A DNA stretch of 64,000 bases from Maritimibacter sp. (GTDB taxonomy: Bacteria > Pseudomonadota > Alphaproteobacteria > Rhodobacterales > Rhodobacteraceae): positions 1 to 64,000 of the forward strand of contig JAABTN010000009.1 of assembly GCA_011389895.1 (NCBI GenBank), in the 5' to 3' direction. Positions 1-8,366 of this stretch are shown here, piece by piece. The notes beneath the pieces are model-generated. The model ran no database searches. It was given only the letters and a program-made list of their open reading frames with translations, and was not told the DNA's origin. A program made the position numbers and the translations under genes. Position 1 is the stretch's first letter. The number at the start of each line of letters is the position of its first letter.

Positions 1-34
1 CGGCTCCGGCGTCGTCTCGAAAATCGTCGCCTGA
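1..34 (+). CDS. tuf: Elongation factor Tu, 3' end only
   Basis: Only the last ten codons are present, reading GSGVVSKIVA and then TGA at 32-34. This matches the conserved EF-Tu C-terminus (GRTVG.GVV.K). The rest of the gene lies left of the window. EF-Tu delivers aminoacyl-tRNA to the ribosome and is normally encoded directly upstream of rpsJ in alphaproteobacteria, so the context fits. The call rests on a short peptide plus gene order. Confidence 0.8.
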   Translation, partial: GSGVVSKIVA

Positions 35-52
35 ACACCCTCCGGGTTCGAC

Positions 53-81
53 GAGGGCCCCCGGATGAGCCGGGGGTCCTC
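53..81 (+). terminator. Hairpin between tuf and rpsJ
   Basis: A 12-bp stem (53-64 with 70-81, one G-U pair) closes a 5-nt loop. It is GC-rich but is not followed by a T tract, so it may be a partial terminator, an attenuator or an mRNA-stabilising element at the str/S10 boundary. Confidence 0.55.
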
Positions 82-114
82 CTATCAACTCCAATGCCTT
101 GAAAGGCTCGAATA

Positions 115-423
115 ATGCAAAGCCAGAACATTCGCATTCGGCTGAAGGCTTTCGATTACCGCGTGCTGGATTCCAGCACGCAGGAAATCGTGAACACGGC
201 CAAGCGCACCGGCGCACAGGTTCGTGGGCCGATCCCGCTGCCGAACAAGATCGAGAAGTTCACGGTTCTCCGTGGGCCGCACGTTGACAAGAAATCCCGC
301 GAACAGTTCGAGATCCGCACGCACAAGCGTCTTCTCGACATCGTGGACCCGACGCCGCAGACCGTGGACGCGCTGATGAAGCTCGACCTCGCCGCCGGCG
401 TCGACGTGCAAATTTCCGTTTAA
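115..423 (+). CDS. rpsJ: 30S ribosomal protein S10
   Basis: A 102-residue S10 with the family's conserved core (IRIRLKAFD near the N-terminus, [16 protein letters not shown] around residues 28-43, then a basic segment and KRLLDI). S10 sits in the 30S head and, with NusB, also takes part in antitermination. It is the first gene of the S10 operon, 14 nt before rplC. Length is standard. No promoter was found between it and tuf, so read-through from tuf or the str operon is likely. Confidence 0.97.
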   Translation: MQSQNIRIRLKAFDYRVLDSSTQEIVNTAKRTGAQVRGPIPLPNKIEKFTVLRGPHVDKKSREQFEIRTHKRLLDIVDPTPQTVDALMKLDLAAGVDVQISV

Positions 424-437
424 GGAGGGCATGAGCA

Positions 438-1304
438 ATGATGCGCTCTGGTGTTATCGCGAAAAAAGTCGGCATGACCCGCCTCTTCATGGAAGATGGC
501 AGTCAGGTGCCGGTCACCGTTCTGCAACTTGACGGGCTGCAGGTTCTTGCCCAGCGCACTGCTGATCAGCATGGCTATACCGCCGTGCAGCTTGGCGCAG
601 GTGCGGCCAAGGCGAAGCGGACGTCGAAAGCCATGCGTGGCAATTTCTCGGCTGCCAAGGTTGCGCCCAAGCGCAAGCTGGCCGAATTCCGCGTGGACCC
701 CGACAACCTCATCGGCGTGGGCGAAGAGATCACCGCTGACCATTACTTCGAAGGTCAGTTCGTGGATGTCTCCGGCACCTCGGTCGGCAAAGGCTTTGCC
801 GGTGCAATGAAGCGGCACAACTTTGGGGGCCTGCGCGCCACGCACGGTGTGTCGATCTCGCACCGTTCGCACGGGTCGACCGGCCAATGTCAGGATCCGG
901 GCCGCGTGTTCAAAGGCAAGAAGATGGCCGGTCACATGGGCGCTGCCCGTGTCACCACCCAGAACCTTCAGGTCGTGAAGACGGACAGCGAACGCGGTCT
1001 GATCATGATCAAGGGTGCCGTTCCCGGCGCCAAGGGCGGCTGGGTCACCGTCAAGGACGCCGTGAAGAAGCCGTTCCCCGAGAATGCGATCCTTCCGGCC
1101 GCGCTCAAGTCCGCTGCCGAGGAAGCCGCGAAAGCTGCGGAAGAGGCTGCTGCGGCTGCCGCTGCCGAGGCTGAAGAAGAAGCCAAGCGTCTGGCCGAAG
1201 AGCAGGCGGCTCAGGAAGAAGCCGCCTTGAAGGAAGCCGAAGCCGACATCGCCAAGGATCAAGGTGATGCAGGCGGCGCCGAGAAGAAGGAAGGCGACGA
1301 ATGA
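438..1304 (+). CDS. rplC: 50S ribosomal protein L3 with long C-terminal extension
   Basis: Large-subunit assembly protein with the L3 core ([16 protein letters not shown] at the start, the conserved [11 protein letters not shown] segment near residue 155). There are two adjacent ATG codons (438 and 441); AGGAGGG at 423-429 is best spaced for 438. At 288 residues it is much longer than E. coli L3 (209). The extra part, roughly residues 222-288, is almost entirely Ala, Glu and Lys and should be a charged helix or coiled coil. Its stop overlaps rplD by ATGA, indicating translational coupling. Confidence 0.96.
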   Translation: MMRSGVIAKKVGMTRLFMEDGSQVPVTVLQLDGLQVLAQRTADQHGYTAVQLGAGAAKAKRTSKAMRGNFSAAKVAPKRKLAEFRVDPDNLIGVGEEITADHYFEGQFVDVSGTSVGKGFAGAMKRHNFGGLRATHGVSISHRSHGSTGQCQDPGRVFKGKKMAGHMGAARVTTQNLQVVKTDSERGLIMIKGAVPGAKGGWVTVKDAVKKPFPENAILPAALKSAAEEAAKAAEEAAAAAAAEAEEEAKRLAEEQAAQEEAALKEAEADIAKDQGDAGGAEKKEGDE

Positions 1305-1918
1305 AACTCGACGTGATCAAACTGGACGGCGGGAAGGCCGGGTCGGTCGATCTGGACGAGGCCCTGTTTGGCCTCGAACCGCGCGCCGACATCCTTCACC
1401 GTATGGTCCGCTGGCAGCGCAACCGCGCACAGGCCGGCACCCATAAGGTCAAGACCCGGTCGGAAACCAGCTATTCGACCAAGAAGATCTATCGCCAGAA
1501 GGGCACCGGCGGCGCACGCCACGGGGACCGGAACGCGCCGATCTTCCGCAAGGGTGGTATCTACAAGGGCCCGACCCCGCGCTCGCACGCGCACGACTTG
1601 TCGAAGAAATTCCGCAAGCTGGGTCTCAAGCACGCGCTCTCGGCGAAGGCCCGTGAAGGCGCGCTTGTCGTGATCGACACCGCCGAGTCCGAGGGCAAGA
1701 CCTCGGCACTGGCCAAGCAGGTCAAGAACCTGGGCTGGAAGCGGGCGTTGGTGATCGACGGTGCGACCGTGAACGAAGGCTTCGCTCAGGCGGCGCGCAA
1801 CATCGATGGTCTCGATGTGCTGCCGTCGATGGGCGCCAACGTCTATGACATTCTCAAGCGTGACACGCTCGTGATCACCAAAGCGGGTGTCGAAGCTCTG
1901 GAGGCTCGCCTGAAATGA
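1301..1918 (+). CDS. rplD: 50S ribosomal protein L4
   Basis: A 205-residue L4 with the exit-tunnel loop visible as [22 protein letters not shown] around residues 62-84. L4 binds 23S rRNA and in E. coli represses its own S10 operon; whether it does so here cannot be read from the sequence. It overlaps rplC upstream and rplW downstream by ATGA in both cases, so the three genes are translated as a coupled unit. Confidence 0.97.
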   Translation: MKLDVIKLDGGKAGSVDLDEALFGLEPRADILHRMVRWQRNRAQAGTHKVKTRSETSYSTKKIYRQKGTGGARHGDRNAPIFRKGGIYKGPTPRSHAHDLSKKFRKLGLKHALSAKAREGALVVIDTAESEGKTSALAKQVKNLGWKRALVIDGATVNEGFAQAARNIDGLDVLPSMGANVYDILKRDTLVITKAGVEALEARLK

Positions 1919-2211
1919 CCGAGAAATCCGCACTTTACGACGTGATCCGCAAGCCGATCATCACCGAGAAATCGACCATGGCGTCCGAAAATGGCGCGGT
2001 TGTCTTCGAAGTGTCGATCGACGCGAACAAGCCGCTGATCAAGGAAGCCGTGGAAACCCTTTTCAATGTCAAGGTGAAGGCCGTAAACACGACCGTCACC
2101 AAGGGCAAGCAAAAGCGATTCCGGGGGCAGCTTGGTCGTCGCAACGACGTCAAGAAAGCCTATGTCACCCTCGAAGAGGGCAACACGATCGACGTGACCA
2201 CCGGTCTGTGA
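1915..2211 (+). CDS. rplW: 50S ribosomal protein L23
   Basis: A 98-residue L23 ([14 protein letters not shown] at the start, [19 protein letters not shown] in the middle). It lies at the tunnel exit and docks trigger factor and SRP. It starts inside the rplD stop. Unusually, rplB does not follow: a terminator at 2231-2262 and three unrelated genes intervene before rplB at 4171. Confidence 0.96.
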   Translation: MTEKSALYDVIRKPIITEKSTMASENGAVVFEVSIDANKPLIKEAVETLFNVKVKAVNTTVTKGKQKRFRGQLGRRNDVKKAYVTLEEGNTIDVTTGL

Positions 2212-2230
2212 TCGTGCGACACGCGCATTG

Positions 2231-2264
2231 AAAAGGCCCCCGGTGCGAACCGGGGGCCTTTTTT
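2231..2264 (+). terminator. Rho-independent terminator after rplW
   Basis: A 13-bp perfect stem (2231-2243 with 2250-2262), GC-rich with an A-rich 5' base, runs directly into TTTTTT. It ends the first segment of the S10 operon just before the first block of non-ribosomal genes. Confidence 0.9.
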
Positions 2265-2377
2265 CCGTTTTAACGTGGCACAAAAACCCGGCGCGCGGCG
2301 TTGTGAACACGTGTTGGGTTGATTGAACCCGTCCCGTCACGGACACTTGCGTCGCCTGCCAAGAAGGAAGCTGCCAG

Positions 2378-3118
2378 ATGTTGACCAGACGCCATTTCGT
2401 GATCACCGCTTCAGCGTTGTTCTCTGCCCCCGTCGCCCGGGGGCAAACCGAGGGGGAGGAAAGCGCGCTGCCGCCTGCCGACACGGACGCGTCCGAGGCC
2501 GTGGTCGAGACGCCGGTCGAGGCGCCGCGCCCGAAATCGAACCCGGCGAACTGGCCCCGGTGGGATGCACAGGTCACACCGGCGGGCTATGATCCGGCGA
2601 CTTCAAACCCGTGGGGCATCCCGTCGCGGTTCCTGCCCCGGCGGGTCGATGCCAATCCGGGCCTCGTGCCCGGTGACATCCATGTCGACGCCATCGCGCG
2701 CTATCTCTACCATGTGCAGGCGGATGGGACGGCGATGCGCTATGGCGTCGCCATCGCGAAGGGCAACCTTTATGAACCGGGCACCTACCGTGTCGGGCGC
2801 AAGGCCAAGTGGCCGGTCTGGACCCCGACCGCGGCGATGATCAAACGCGATCCGCATCTTTATAAACAGCATGAAAACGGGATGAACGGCGGGCCACGCA
2901 ACCCGCTGGGCTCACGCGCCTTCTATCTTTACGAAGGCAACCGTGACACCTACCTGCGCATTCACGGCTCGCCTTACCCGAAATCCATCGGCGGGCGGGC
3001 GAGCTCTGGCTGCGTGCGCATGGTCATGGCCCATATCATCGACCTCTATCCGAACGTTTCGACCGGCGTGACTGCGCACCTGCATCCACCGGAAGATTAT
3101 GTGACGGCGGCCAGCTAA
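2378..3118 (+). CDS. L,D-transpeptidase, YkuD family, exported
   Basis: A 246-residue periplasmic cell-wall enzyme. The N-terminus (TRRHFVITASALFSAPVARG) is a signal sequence with a twin arginine, so Tat or Sec export is possible. The YkuD active site is clear: IHGSPYPKSIGG followed by SSGCVRM, with catalytic Cys near residue 220. Such enzymes make 3-3 peptidoglycan cross-links or attach proteins to peptidoglycan. It is the first of three genes interrupting rplW-rplB. It probably has its own promoter, since a strong terminator precedes it. The exact substrate is unknown. Confidence 0.88.
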   Translation: MLTRRHFVITASALFSAPVARGQTEGEESALPPADTDASEAVVETPVEAPRPKSNPANWPRWDAQVTPAGYDPATSNPWGIPSRFLPRRVDANPGLVPGDIHVDAIARYLYHVQADGTAMRYGVAIAKGNLYEPGTYRVGRKAKWPVWTPTAAMIKRDPHLYKQHENGMNGGPRNPLGSRAFYLYEGNRDTYLRIHGSPYPKSIGGRASSGCVRMVMAHIIDLYPNVSTGVTAHLHPPEDYVTAAS

Positions 3119-3122
3119 GGCG

Positions 3123-3413
3123 TCACCCTGCGGCCGTCCCATCCTCGGGTTCGCGGGCACAGATCGGCTGCCCGTTGCGCGCCCTGAGCGGCAGATAGGT
3201 CGATTCAACCGGTCCGTTGTGCAGATAGACATAGCACCCGCTCGTCTCGTCCACCCGCGCGGTTGACAGGTTCTGGCTTGGCGCAACGATTTCAAGCACA
3301 CCTTCGGGCAGGTTGGAGGCCGGGGTGCCTGACGACGTGCTGCCCATTTGCGACGCGTCACAAGCGGCGAGGACAAGGGGCAGGGTTGCGATCAATAGGA
3401 ACGGCTTGGTCAT
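3123..3413 (-). CDS. Small putative lipoprotein, unknown function
   Basis: A 96-residue protein with a lipoprotein signal: hydrophobic [13 protein letters not shown] with the lipobox Cys near residue 18, then a short mature domain with two further Cys. No family recognised. It is convergent with the L,D-transpeptidase gene, only 4 nt between stop codons. An ATG at 3413 and a GTG at 3416 are both possible starts; CAGGAGA lies upstream of both and is well spaced for the ATG. Confidence 0.7.
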   Translation of the reverse strand: MTKPFLLIATLPLVLAACDASQMGSTSSGTPASNLPEGVLEIVAPSQNLSTARVDETSGCYVYLHNGPVESTYLPLRARNGQPICAREPEDGTAAG

Positions 3414-3529
3414 CACTCGGGTCTCCTGTTCGATGTCGGCAGGATGTTGGAAGCGTCACCGGATGGCCAGAGGGAATTTGCCCGATGACCGCCCTGTGTT
3501 ACGATGGGTGGGGCGAGGAGGCGCAAACC

Positions 3530-3880
3530 ATGGCCAAACATCGGATCTACACCACCAGTTTTGCAAGCGTATATCCACATTACGTCGCCAAGGCGGAAAA
3601 GAAGGACCGGACCAAGGCCGAGGTGGACCAGATCATCCACTGGTTGACCGGCTATGACGCATCAGGGCTGGACCGCGTGATCACGCAAGAGACTGATTTC
3701 GAGACGTTCTTTTCCGACGCCCCCGCGATGAACCCGACCCGCGACCAGATCAAGGGCGTCATATGCGGCGTCCGGGTCGAAGATATCGAAGAGCCAGTGA
3801 TGCGCGAAATCCGCTATCTCGACAAGATGATCGACGAGCTTGCGCGGGGCAAGAAGATGGAGAAGATTTTGCGCGGCTGA
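3530..3880 (+). CDS. DUF2200 domain protein
   Basis: A 116-residue cytoplasmic protein matching the DUF2200 family by its start ([19 protein letters not shown]) and by [19 protein letters not shown]. The family has no established biochemical function known to me. The start is fixed by GAGGAGG 8-9 nt upstream; the reading frame stays open further 5' but has no better signal. It is the last cargo gene before the rplB promoter. Confidence 0.85.
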   Translation: MAKHRIYTTSFASVYPHYVAKAEKKDRTKAEVDQIIHWLTGYDASGLDRVITQETDFETFFSDAPAMNPTRDQIKGVICGVRVEDIEEPVMREIRYLDKMIDELARGKKMEKILRG

Positions 3881-3968
3881 TCCCGGCGGCACGCATGGGC
3901 GACCGGGCCGCGACAAGACCGAATTCGGCTCGGGCCGAGATGGGGCCGACAAAACCCGGCCTGCGGCC

Positions 3969-3997
3969 TAGACTCACCCCCGATACACCGCTATAGA
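3969..3997 (+). promoter_or_regulatory. Sigma-70 promoter for the rplB segment
   Basis: TAGACT (3969-3974) and TATAGA (3992-3997) are separated by 17 bp. The same TATAGA -10 element occurs before rpmC and rpmH, at identical spacing. It would start transcription near 4004 and restore expression of rplB and the following genes after the cargo block. Confidence 0.6.
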
Positions 3998-4003
3998 GCG
4001 CCA

Positions 4004-4170
4004 GTCGCGTGGCCCCGGATTCGTTCCGGGGCCTCGTGGTCTATTGAATTCTGGCACCTGCGGACCATCGGTCGAGGGGCCTATACCCCGGGCACCTGCG
4101 GACATTTGTCGAGGGGCCTTGAAACAGACAGGCGGGGCAACCCGCCGCAAAGCAACGGAAGACAGAAAGC
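4004..4170 (+). promoter_or_regulatory. Structured rplB leader with a duplicated hairpin
   Basis: The roughly 165-nt leader contains, in order, a 9-bp hairpin (4011-4033), two near-identical 28-29 nt elements (4053-4081 and 4091-4118) and a 6-bp hairpin with a GCAA loop (4131-4146) just before the rplB ribosome site. Both copies of the element fold alike: GGC/GCC, an A-G mismatch, CCT/AGG, a GCG-over-G internal loop, then GAC/GTC. Only the terminal loop differs. Regulation by a ribosomal protein is inferred, not shown. Confidence 0.6.
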
Positions 4171-5013
4171 ATGGCACTCAAGTCGTACAATCCGACGACG
4201 CCGGGCCAGCGTGGGCTGGTTCTGATCGACCGTTCGGAGCTTTGGAAAGGACGTCCCGTCAAATCTCTCACCGAGGGTTTGACGAAATCGGGCGGCCGGA
4301 ACAACACCGGACGGATCACCTCTCGCCGCCGTGGTGGTGGCGCGAAGCGTCTTTATCGCGTGGTCGATTTCAAACGTTCGAAGTTTGACATCTCCGCAAC
4401 CGTGGAACGGATCGAATACGACCCGAACCGCACCGCCTTTATCGCTCTCGTGAAATACGACGATGGCGAGCAGGCCTATATCCTCGCGCCTCAGCGTCTG
4501 GCTGTTGGTGACAAGGTGATCTCCGGCAACAAGGTCGACATCAAGCCCGGCAACACGATGCCGTTCCAAGGCATGCCGATCGGCACGATCGTTCACAACA
4601 TCGAGCTGAAGCCCGGCAAAGGCGGCCAGATCGCCCGTGCCGCCGGCACCTATGCCCAGTTCGTCGGTCGTGACGGCGGCTACGCCCAGATCCGCCTCTC
4701 CTCGGGCGAGCTGCGCCTCGTGCGTCAGGAATGCCTCGCCACCGTTGGCGCGGTGTCGAACCCCGACAATTCGAACCAGAACCTCGGCAAAGCCGGTCGT
4801 ATTCGCCACATGGGCAAACGTCCGTCGGTCCGCGGTGTTGCGATGAACCCGATCGACCACCCGCACGGTGGTGGTGAAGGCCGCACCTCTGGTGGTCGGA
4901 CCCCGGTCACACCCTGGGGCAAGGACACCAAGGGCAAGCGCACCCGCAACAAGAACAAGGCGTCGCAGAAGCTGATCATCCGCTCGCGTCACGCCAAGAA
5001 GAAAGGCCGTTAA
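4171..5013 (+). CDS. rplB: 50S ribosomal protein L2
   Basis: A 280-residue L2, one of the most conserved proteins of the peptidyl-transferase region. Diagnostic segments are the [19 protein letters not shown] block near residues 53-72 and the C-terminal [13 protein letters not shown] loop around residue 228, which contains the conserved His. It starts a new transcription segment with its own promoter and leader. The start MALKSYNP is canonical and 4 nt separate it from rpsS. Confidence 0.98.
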   Translation: MALKSYNPTTPGQRGLVLIDRSELWKGRPVKSLTEGLTKSGGRNNTGRITSRRRGGGAKRLYRVVDFKRSKFDISATVERIEYDPNRTAFIALVKYDDGEQAYILAPQRLAVGDKVISGNKVDIKPGNTMPFQGMPIGTIVHNIELKPGKGGQIARAAGTYAQFVGRDGGYAQIRLSSGELRLVRQECLATVGAVSNPDNSNQNLGKAGRIRHMGKRPSVRGVAMNPIDHPHGGGEGRTSGGRTPVTPWGKDTKGKRTRNKNKASQKLIIRSRHAKKKGR

Positions 5014-5016
5014 GAT

Positions 5017-5295
5017 ATGGCACGTTCTGTTTGGAAAGGGCCTTTTGTCGACTCTTACGTCCTCAAGAAAGCCGAGAAGTCCCGCGAGTCGGGCAAGAAA
5101 GAAGTCATCAAGATCTGGTCGCGCCGCTCGACGATCCTGCCCCAGTTCGTGGGCCTGACGTTTGGCGTCTACAACGGCCACAAGCACATTCCCGTGCTGG
5201 TAACCGAAGACATGATCGGTCAGAAATTCGGTGAATATTCGCCGACCCGTACCTACTACGGGCATGCTGCCGACAAAAAAGCGAAGCGGAAGTAA
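5017..5295 (+). CDS. rpsS: 30S ribosomal protein S19
   Basis: A 92-residue S19 ([12 protein letters not shown] at the start, [20 protein letters not shown]). It sits in the 30S head near the A-site and pairs with S13. It lies 3 nt after rplB and 3 nt before rplV, as expected for the conserved operon. Confidence 0.97.
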   Translation: MARSVWKGPFVDSYVLKKAEKSRESGKKEVIKIWSRRSTILPQFVGLTFGVYNGHKHIPVLVTEDMIGQKFGEYSPTRTYYGHAADKKAKRK

Positions 5296-5298
5296 GTC

Positions 5299-5679
5299 AT
5301 GGGCAAGGAAAAGAACCCCCGCCGCGTGGCTGACAACGAAGCAATGGCGAAACTTCGCATGCTTCGCACCAGCCCGCAGAAATTGAACCTCGTGGCGCAG
5401 TTGATCCGCGGCAAGAAGGTCGAGAAGGCTCTGTCCGATCTGACCTTCTCGAAAAAGCGGATCGCGATCGACGTGAAGAAATGCCTTCAGTCGGCCATCG
5501 CCAATGCCGAGAACAACCACAACCTCGACGTGGACGAGCTGATCGTCTCGGAGGCCTTCGTGGGCAAGAACCTCGTGATGAAGCGCGGTCGTCCGCGTGC
5601 GCGGGGTCGTTACGGTGCCATCAAGAAGCCGTTCTCGGAACTCACCATCAAGGTGCGTCAAGTTGAGGAGCAAGCCTAA
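5299..5679 (+). CDS. rplV: 50S ribosomal protein L22
   Basis: A 126-residue L22 with the core [20 protein letters not shown] and the tunnel hairpin ending in [13 protein letters not shown] around residues 94-107, where macrolide-resistance changes map in other bacteria. The last base of its stop overlaps the rpsC start (TAATG), indicating coupling. Confidence 0.97.
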   Translation: MGKEKNPRRVADNEAMAKLRMLRTSPQKLNLVAQLIRGKKVEKALSDLTFSKKRIAIDVKKCLQSAIANAENNHNLDVDELIVSEAFVGKNLVMKRGRPRARGRYGAIKKPFSELTIKVRQVEEQA

Positions 5680-6386
5680 TGGGTCAGAAAATCAATCCGA
5701 TCGGCATGCGCCTTCAGGTCAACCGCACCTGGGACAGCCGCTGGTACGCCAACACCTCGGACTTCGGGGATCTTCTGCTGGAAGACGTCGCGATGCGCGA
5801 CTTCATTCGGGAAGAGTGCAAACAGGCCGGCGTCAGCCGTGTGATCATCGAGCGTCCGCACAAGAAGTGCCGCGTCACGATCCACACCGCCCGTCCGGGC
5901 GTCATCATCGGCAAGAAGGGCGCGGACATCGAGGTGCTTCGCAAGAAGCTTGCCAAGATGACCGATAGCGAGCTTCACCTGAACATCGTCGAAGTGCGCA
6001 AGCCGGAGCTTGATGCCCAGCTTGTGGCCGAGTCGATCGCGCAGCAGCTTGAGCGTCGCGTGTCGTTCCGCCGTGCGATGAAACGGGCTGCCCAGAACGC
6101 CATGCGCATGGGGGCCCTCGGGATCCGCGTGAATTGCGCCGGTCGTCTGGGGGGCGCGGAAATCGCGCGCACCGAATGGCTTCGTGAAGGCCGTGTGCCG
6201 CTGCACACGCTTCGCGCCGACATCGACTACGCACTGGCAGAAGCCAAGACCGCCTATGGTATCATCGGCATCAAGGTCTGGATTTTCAAAGGCGAGATCA
6301 TGGAACATGATCCTTCCGCCCGCGAGCGCCGGCAACAGGAACTCCAGGACGGTCCGGGCCCACGTGGCGCCGGTGGCCGGCGCTAA
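5679..6386 (+). CDS. rpsC: 30S ribosomal protein S3
   Basis: A 235-residue S3 with an N-terminal KH domain ([12 protein letters not shown] near residues 70-81) and the C-terminal S3 domain ([13 protein letters not shown]). S3 lines the mRNA entry channel and has helicase activity with S4 and S5. The tail is short and ends in a Gly/Arg-rich stretch (GAGGRR). It starts on the last base of rplV. Confidence 0.98.
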   Translation: MGQKINPIGMRLQVNRTWDSRWYANTSDFGDLLLEDVAMRDFIREECKQAGVSRVIIERPHKKCRVTIHTARPGVIIGKKGADIEVLRKKLAKMTDSELHLNIVEVRKPELDAQLVAESIAQQLERRVSFRRAMKRAAQNAMRMGALGIRVNCAGRLGGAEIARTEWLREGRVPLHTLRADIDYALAEAKTAYGIIGIKVWIFKGEIMEHDPSARERRQQELQDGPGPRGAGGRR

Positions 6387-6399
6387 GGAGGAATGACAG

Positions 6400-6813
6400 A
6401 TGCTGCAACCGAAGCGCACAAAATTCCGTAAACAGCACAAGGGCCGGATTCACGGTCAGGCCAAGGGTGGTTCCGATCTGAACTTCGGCACCTACGGCCT
6501 GAAAGCGCTCCAGCCCGAGCGCATTACGGCACGCCAGATCGAAGCCGCCCGTCGGGCCATGACGCGTCACATGAAACGTCAGGGTCGCGTCTGGATCCGC
6601 ATCTTCCCCGATGTGGCCGTATCGTCGAAGCCGGTCGAGGTTCGCATGGGTAAAGGCAAGGGGTCGGTCGACTTCTGGGCCGCCAAGGTGAAACCCGGTC
6701 GGATCATGTTCGAGATCGACGGTGTGTCGGAAGAAATCGCCCGCGAAGCCCTGCGCCTTGCCGCGATGAAGCTTCCGGTGAAGACCCGGACGGTCGTTCG
6801 CGAAGACTGGTAA
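6400..6813 (+). CDS. rplP: 50S ribosomal protein L16
   Basis: A 137-residue L16 ([16 protein letters not shown] at the start, [34 protein letters not shown]). It contacts the A-site tRNA elbow. In the standard order rpmC follows at once; here a REP-like palindrome, a terminator and five cargo genes occupy the next 4.6 kb. Confidence 0.98.
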   Translation: MLQPKRTKFRKQHKGRIHGQAKGGSDLNFGTYGLKALQPERITARQIEAARRAMTRHMKRQGRVWIRIFPDVAVSSKPVEVRMGKGKGSVDFWAAKVKPGRIMFEIDGVSEEIAREALRLAAMKLPVKTRTVVREDW

Positions 6814-6820
6814 GGTCTTC

Positions 6821-6842
6821 GCCGGGCTGAAGCCCGGCCTAC
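6821..6842 (-). repeat. Single REP-like palindrome with GTAG head
   Basis: Read on the minus strand this is GTAGG followed by a perfect 8-bp palindrome (GCCGGGCT/AGCCCGGC) with a 2-nt loop. The GTAG head plus hairpin is the layout described for RAYT-type REP elements. A head-to-head pair with the same GTAGG head lies at 15707-15749. No RAYT transposase gene is in the window. Confidence 0.5.
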
Positions 6843-6850
6843 GAGATAAG

Positions 6851-6880
6851 AACCCCCCGGCGTCCGCGCCGGGGGTTTTT
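6851..6880 (+). terminator. Rho-independent terminator after rplP
   Basis: AACCCCC-GGCG pairs with CGCC-GGGGGTT around a TCCG loop and is followed by TTTTT. It closes the second ribosomal segment. Confidence 0.9.
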
Positions 6881-6973
6881 CTTTGTTCGGATGCTCCCGG
6901 CGCGCGCGTCGCGTGACTGGTGGCTGAAATGCCGTGGGTTGCGGGGGTTCACATTCCGGGTTGGACTTCCCAT

Positions 6974-6990
6974 TTTAGAATTAATCTAAA
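6974..6990 (+). promoter_or_regulatory. Candidate Irr box (iron control element) before bfr
   Basis: TTTAGA and TCTAAA form a perfect 6-bp inverted repeat with 5 nt between. This matches the ICE motif bound by the haem-sensing repressor Irr in Rhizobiales and Rhodobacterales, where bfr-type genes are known targets. It ends 13 nt before the bfr ATG, a position suited to repression under low iron. Irr itself is not encoded in the window. Confidence 0.7.
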
Positions 6991-7003
6991 GAAAGGGATC
7001 GAC

Positions 7004-7489
7004 ATGTCGAACGAAACCACATTGAAAAACCTGAATACCGCCCTTCAGATGGAGCTGACCGCCGCCCATCAATATCAGCTTCACGCTCATGTGCTTGATG
7101 ACTGGGGCCTGGATAAACTGGCCGAAGAAATGCGCGGCGAATTCGCCGAGGAGCTTGAGCATTCGAACCTGTTCATGGAACGGATTTTCGAACTGGGCGG
7201 CGAGCCGGAGATGGCCTTTGCCGACACGCCCAAGGTTGTTAAGACGCTGAAAGATATGTTCGAAAAGGATATGAAGGACGAGGGTGATGCAATCGCCTTT
7301 TACACCAAAGCCGCGCGTGAAGCCTATGAGGGCGACGACCTTAAATCGCGCAGGTTGTTCGAGACGATTGCGGTCGATGAGGTCGGTCACAAGAATTGGC
7401 TCGACCTTCAACTGAACCTGATGGACCGGATCGGTGAGCATAATTACGCCGCGAAATTTGTTTCGGCGGGCGAGGCAGAAGACACCTGA
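7004..7489 (+). CDS. bfr: Bacterioferritin-like iron storage protein
   Basis: A 161-residue ferritin-like four-helix protein aligned by eye with E. coli Bfr. The di-iron ligands are present: Glu17 (MELTAAHQYQLHA), Glu50 and His53 (EELEH), Glu in KDEGDA, and Glu/His in VDEVGH. The haem-binding Met52 of Bfr is replaced by Leu51, so this subunit may not bind haem. The ATG at 7004 is chosen because GAAAGGG and an Irr box lie directly upstream; the frame extends to 6920 but would run through the Irr box. Confidence 0.9.
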   Translation: MSNETTLKNLNTALQMELTAAHQYQLHAHVLDDWGLDKLAEEMRGEFAEELEHSNLFMERIFELGGEPEMAFADTPKVVKTLKDMFEKDMKDEGDAIAFYTKAAREAYEGDDLKSRRLFETIAVDEVGHKNWLDLQLNLMDRIGEHNYAAKFVSAGEAEDT

Positions 7490-7499
7490 TCGGATGGCA

Positions 7500-7517
7500 G
7501 CCGGTTTGAGAACCGGC
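7500..7517 (+). other. Small hairpin after bfr
   Basis: A 7-bp perfect stem (GCCGGTT/AACCGGC) with a TGAG loop starts 11 nt after the bfr stop. It lacks a T tract and sits just upstream of the real terminator, so it may protect the 3' end of the bfr mRNA. Confidence 0.4.
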
Positions 7518-7533
7518 GCTTTGTAAATCCATG

Positions 7534-7560
7534 CCCCCGGCGTCTGCGTCGGGGGTTTTC
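7534..7560 (+). terminator. Rho-independent terminator after bfr
   Basis: A 9-bp stem (7534-7542 with 7547-7555, one G-U pair) is followed by TTTTCGTTT. It isolates bfr as a single-gene transcript. Confidence 0.85.
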
Positions 7561-7636
7561 GTTTGATAGTGGCACCGCCGGGGCGTTCTGTTCGCTTTGT
7601 TTGGAAGCGTGAGGGCCGGGATGGGGGAAGAGCCCG

Positions 7637-8260
7637 TCATCCCTCCCAACGATAATTGAAGCTGACCGAGATACGGTCGTATTCCGACATGTTCATCGGC
7701 ACCTCGTGGCGCAGCCAGCTTTCCCACAACAACACATCGCCCACGTTCGGGGCGACGTAGACGAAGGTGCGCAGGTCTTCGCGCGCGCCCGTCTTGCGGG
7801 GGGGCGCGGCCATGAGGCGGCCCGACCGCGGGTCTTCCAGCTTGAGCGCCGAGGCTCCGTCCGGCATCGCGACATAGGTTGTGCCCGAGATCACGGAATG
7901 CGGGTGGATATGAGAGCCATGGGTGCCGCCCTCGGGCAGAATGTTGATCCACAGGTCCTCGAGCACCAGCGCGCGCCCGTCGAGGTCGAATTCAAGATCC
8001 TCGGCAAAGGCCATGACATGCTTGTCCAGCGCATCCTTGAGCTGCTGAAACACCGGGAACCGCCATGGCAGGTCGGTCAACGACGCGTAAGAGGTGTAGC
8101 CGGGATACCCCTCGCGTTCACACCATGCCTGCCCGGCCTCGTCGTCCTCGGCGATCGAATAACAGGAGGCTTCCAGCTCGTCCGGATCGACGGCGTCGCC
8201 GAGATCGGAAAGCGGGGCACGGTAAAGGCGGGTCACGAAGAGCGATTTGATGTCGGCCAT
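7637..8260 (-). CDS. Putative 2OG-Fe(II) oxygenase, TIGR02466 type
   Basis: A 207-residue cytoplasmic protein. It resembles the TIGR02466/2OG-FeII_Oxy_5 group in length and in two histidine segments that could bind iron: GTHGSHIHPHSVISGTTYV (residues 113-131) and WLRHEVPMN with RISVSFNYRW near the end. These enzymes hydroxylate unknown substrates. The ATG at 8260 gives the usual family start MADIKSLFVTRLYRA; the frame runs back to 8449 but would overlap the divergent gene. It sits next to an iron-storage gene, which is suggestive only. Confidence 0.7.
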   Translation of the reverse strand: MADIKSLFVTRLYRAPLSDLGDAVDPDELEASCYSIAEDDEAGQAWCEREGYPGYTSYASLTDLPWRFPVFQQLKDALDKHVMAFAEDLEFDLDGRALVLEDLWINILPEGGTHGSHIHPHSVISGTTYVAMPDGASALKLEDPRSGRLMAAPPRKTGAREDLRTFVYVAPNVGDVLLWESWLRHEVPMNMSEYDRISVSFNYRWEG

Positions 8261-8366
8261 GGCGGTCTCATAGCCTGTTGCCCCAATTCGGTCCATTCCC
8301 GTCGTGAAATTGCCGCAAGGTCGTGGTGCTCTGTCGCTGATATCCTGCTGCCAAGACTGATGATTC

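Noticed and set aside
420-1262. Long antisense frames opposite ribosomal and metabolic genes (also at 1259-1933, 4081-5673, 13007-14458, 17024-18700, 51075-53084)
   Set aside because: They mirror strongly conserved genes in GC-rich DNA, show Arg/His-rich low-complexity composition and no family features, so they are codon-bias shadows.
6920-7003. Longer start for bfr
   Set aside because: The added residues would be encoded across the Irr box and the ribosome site; Bfr proteins begin with a short lead before the first helix.
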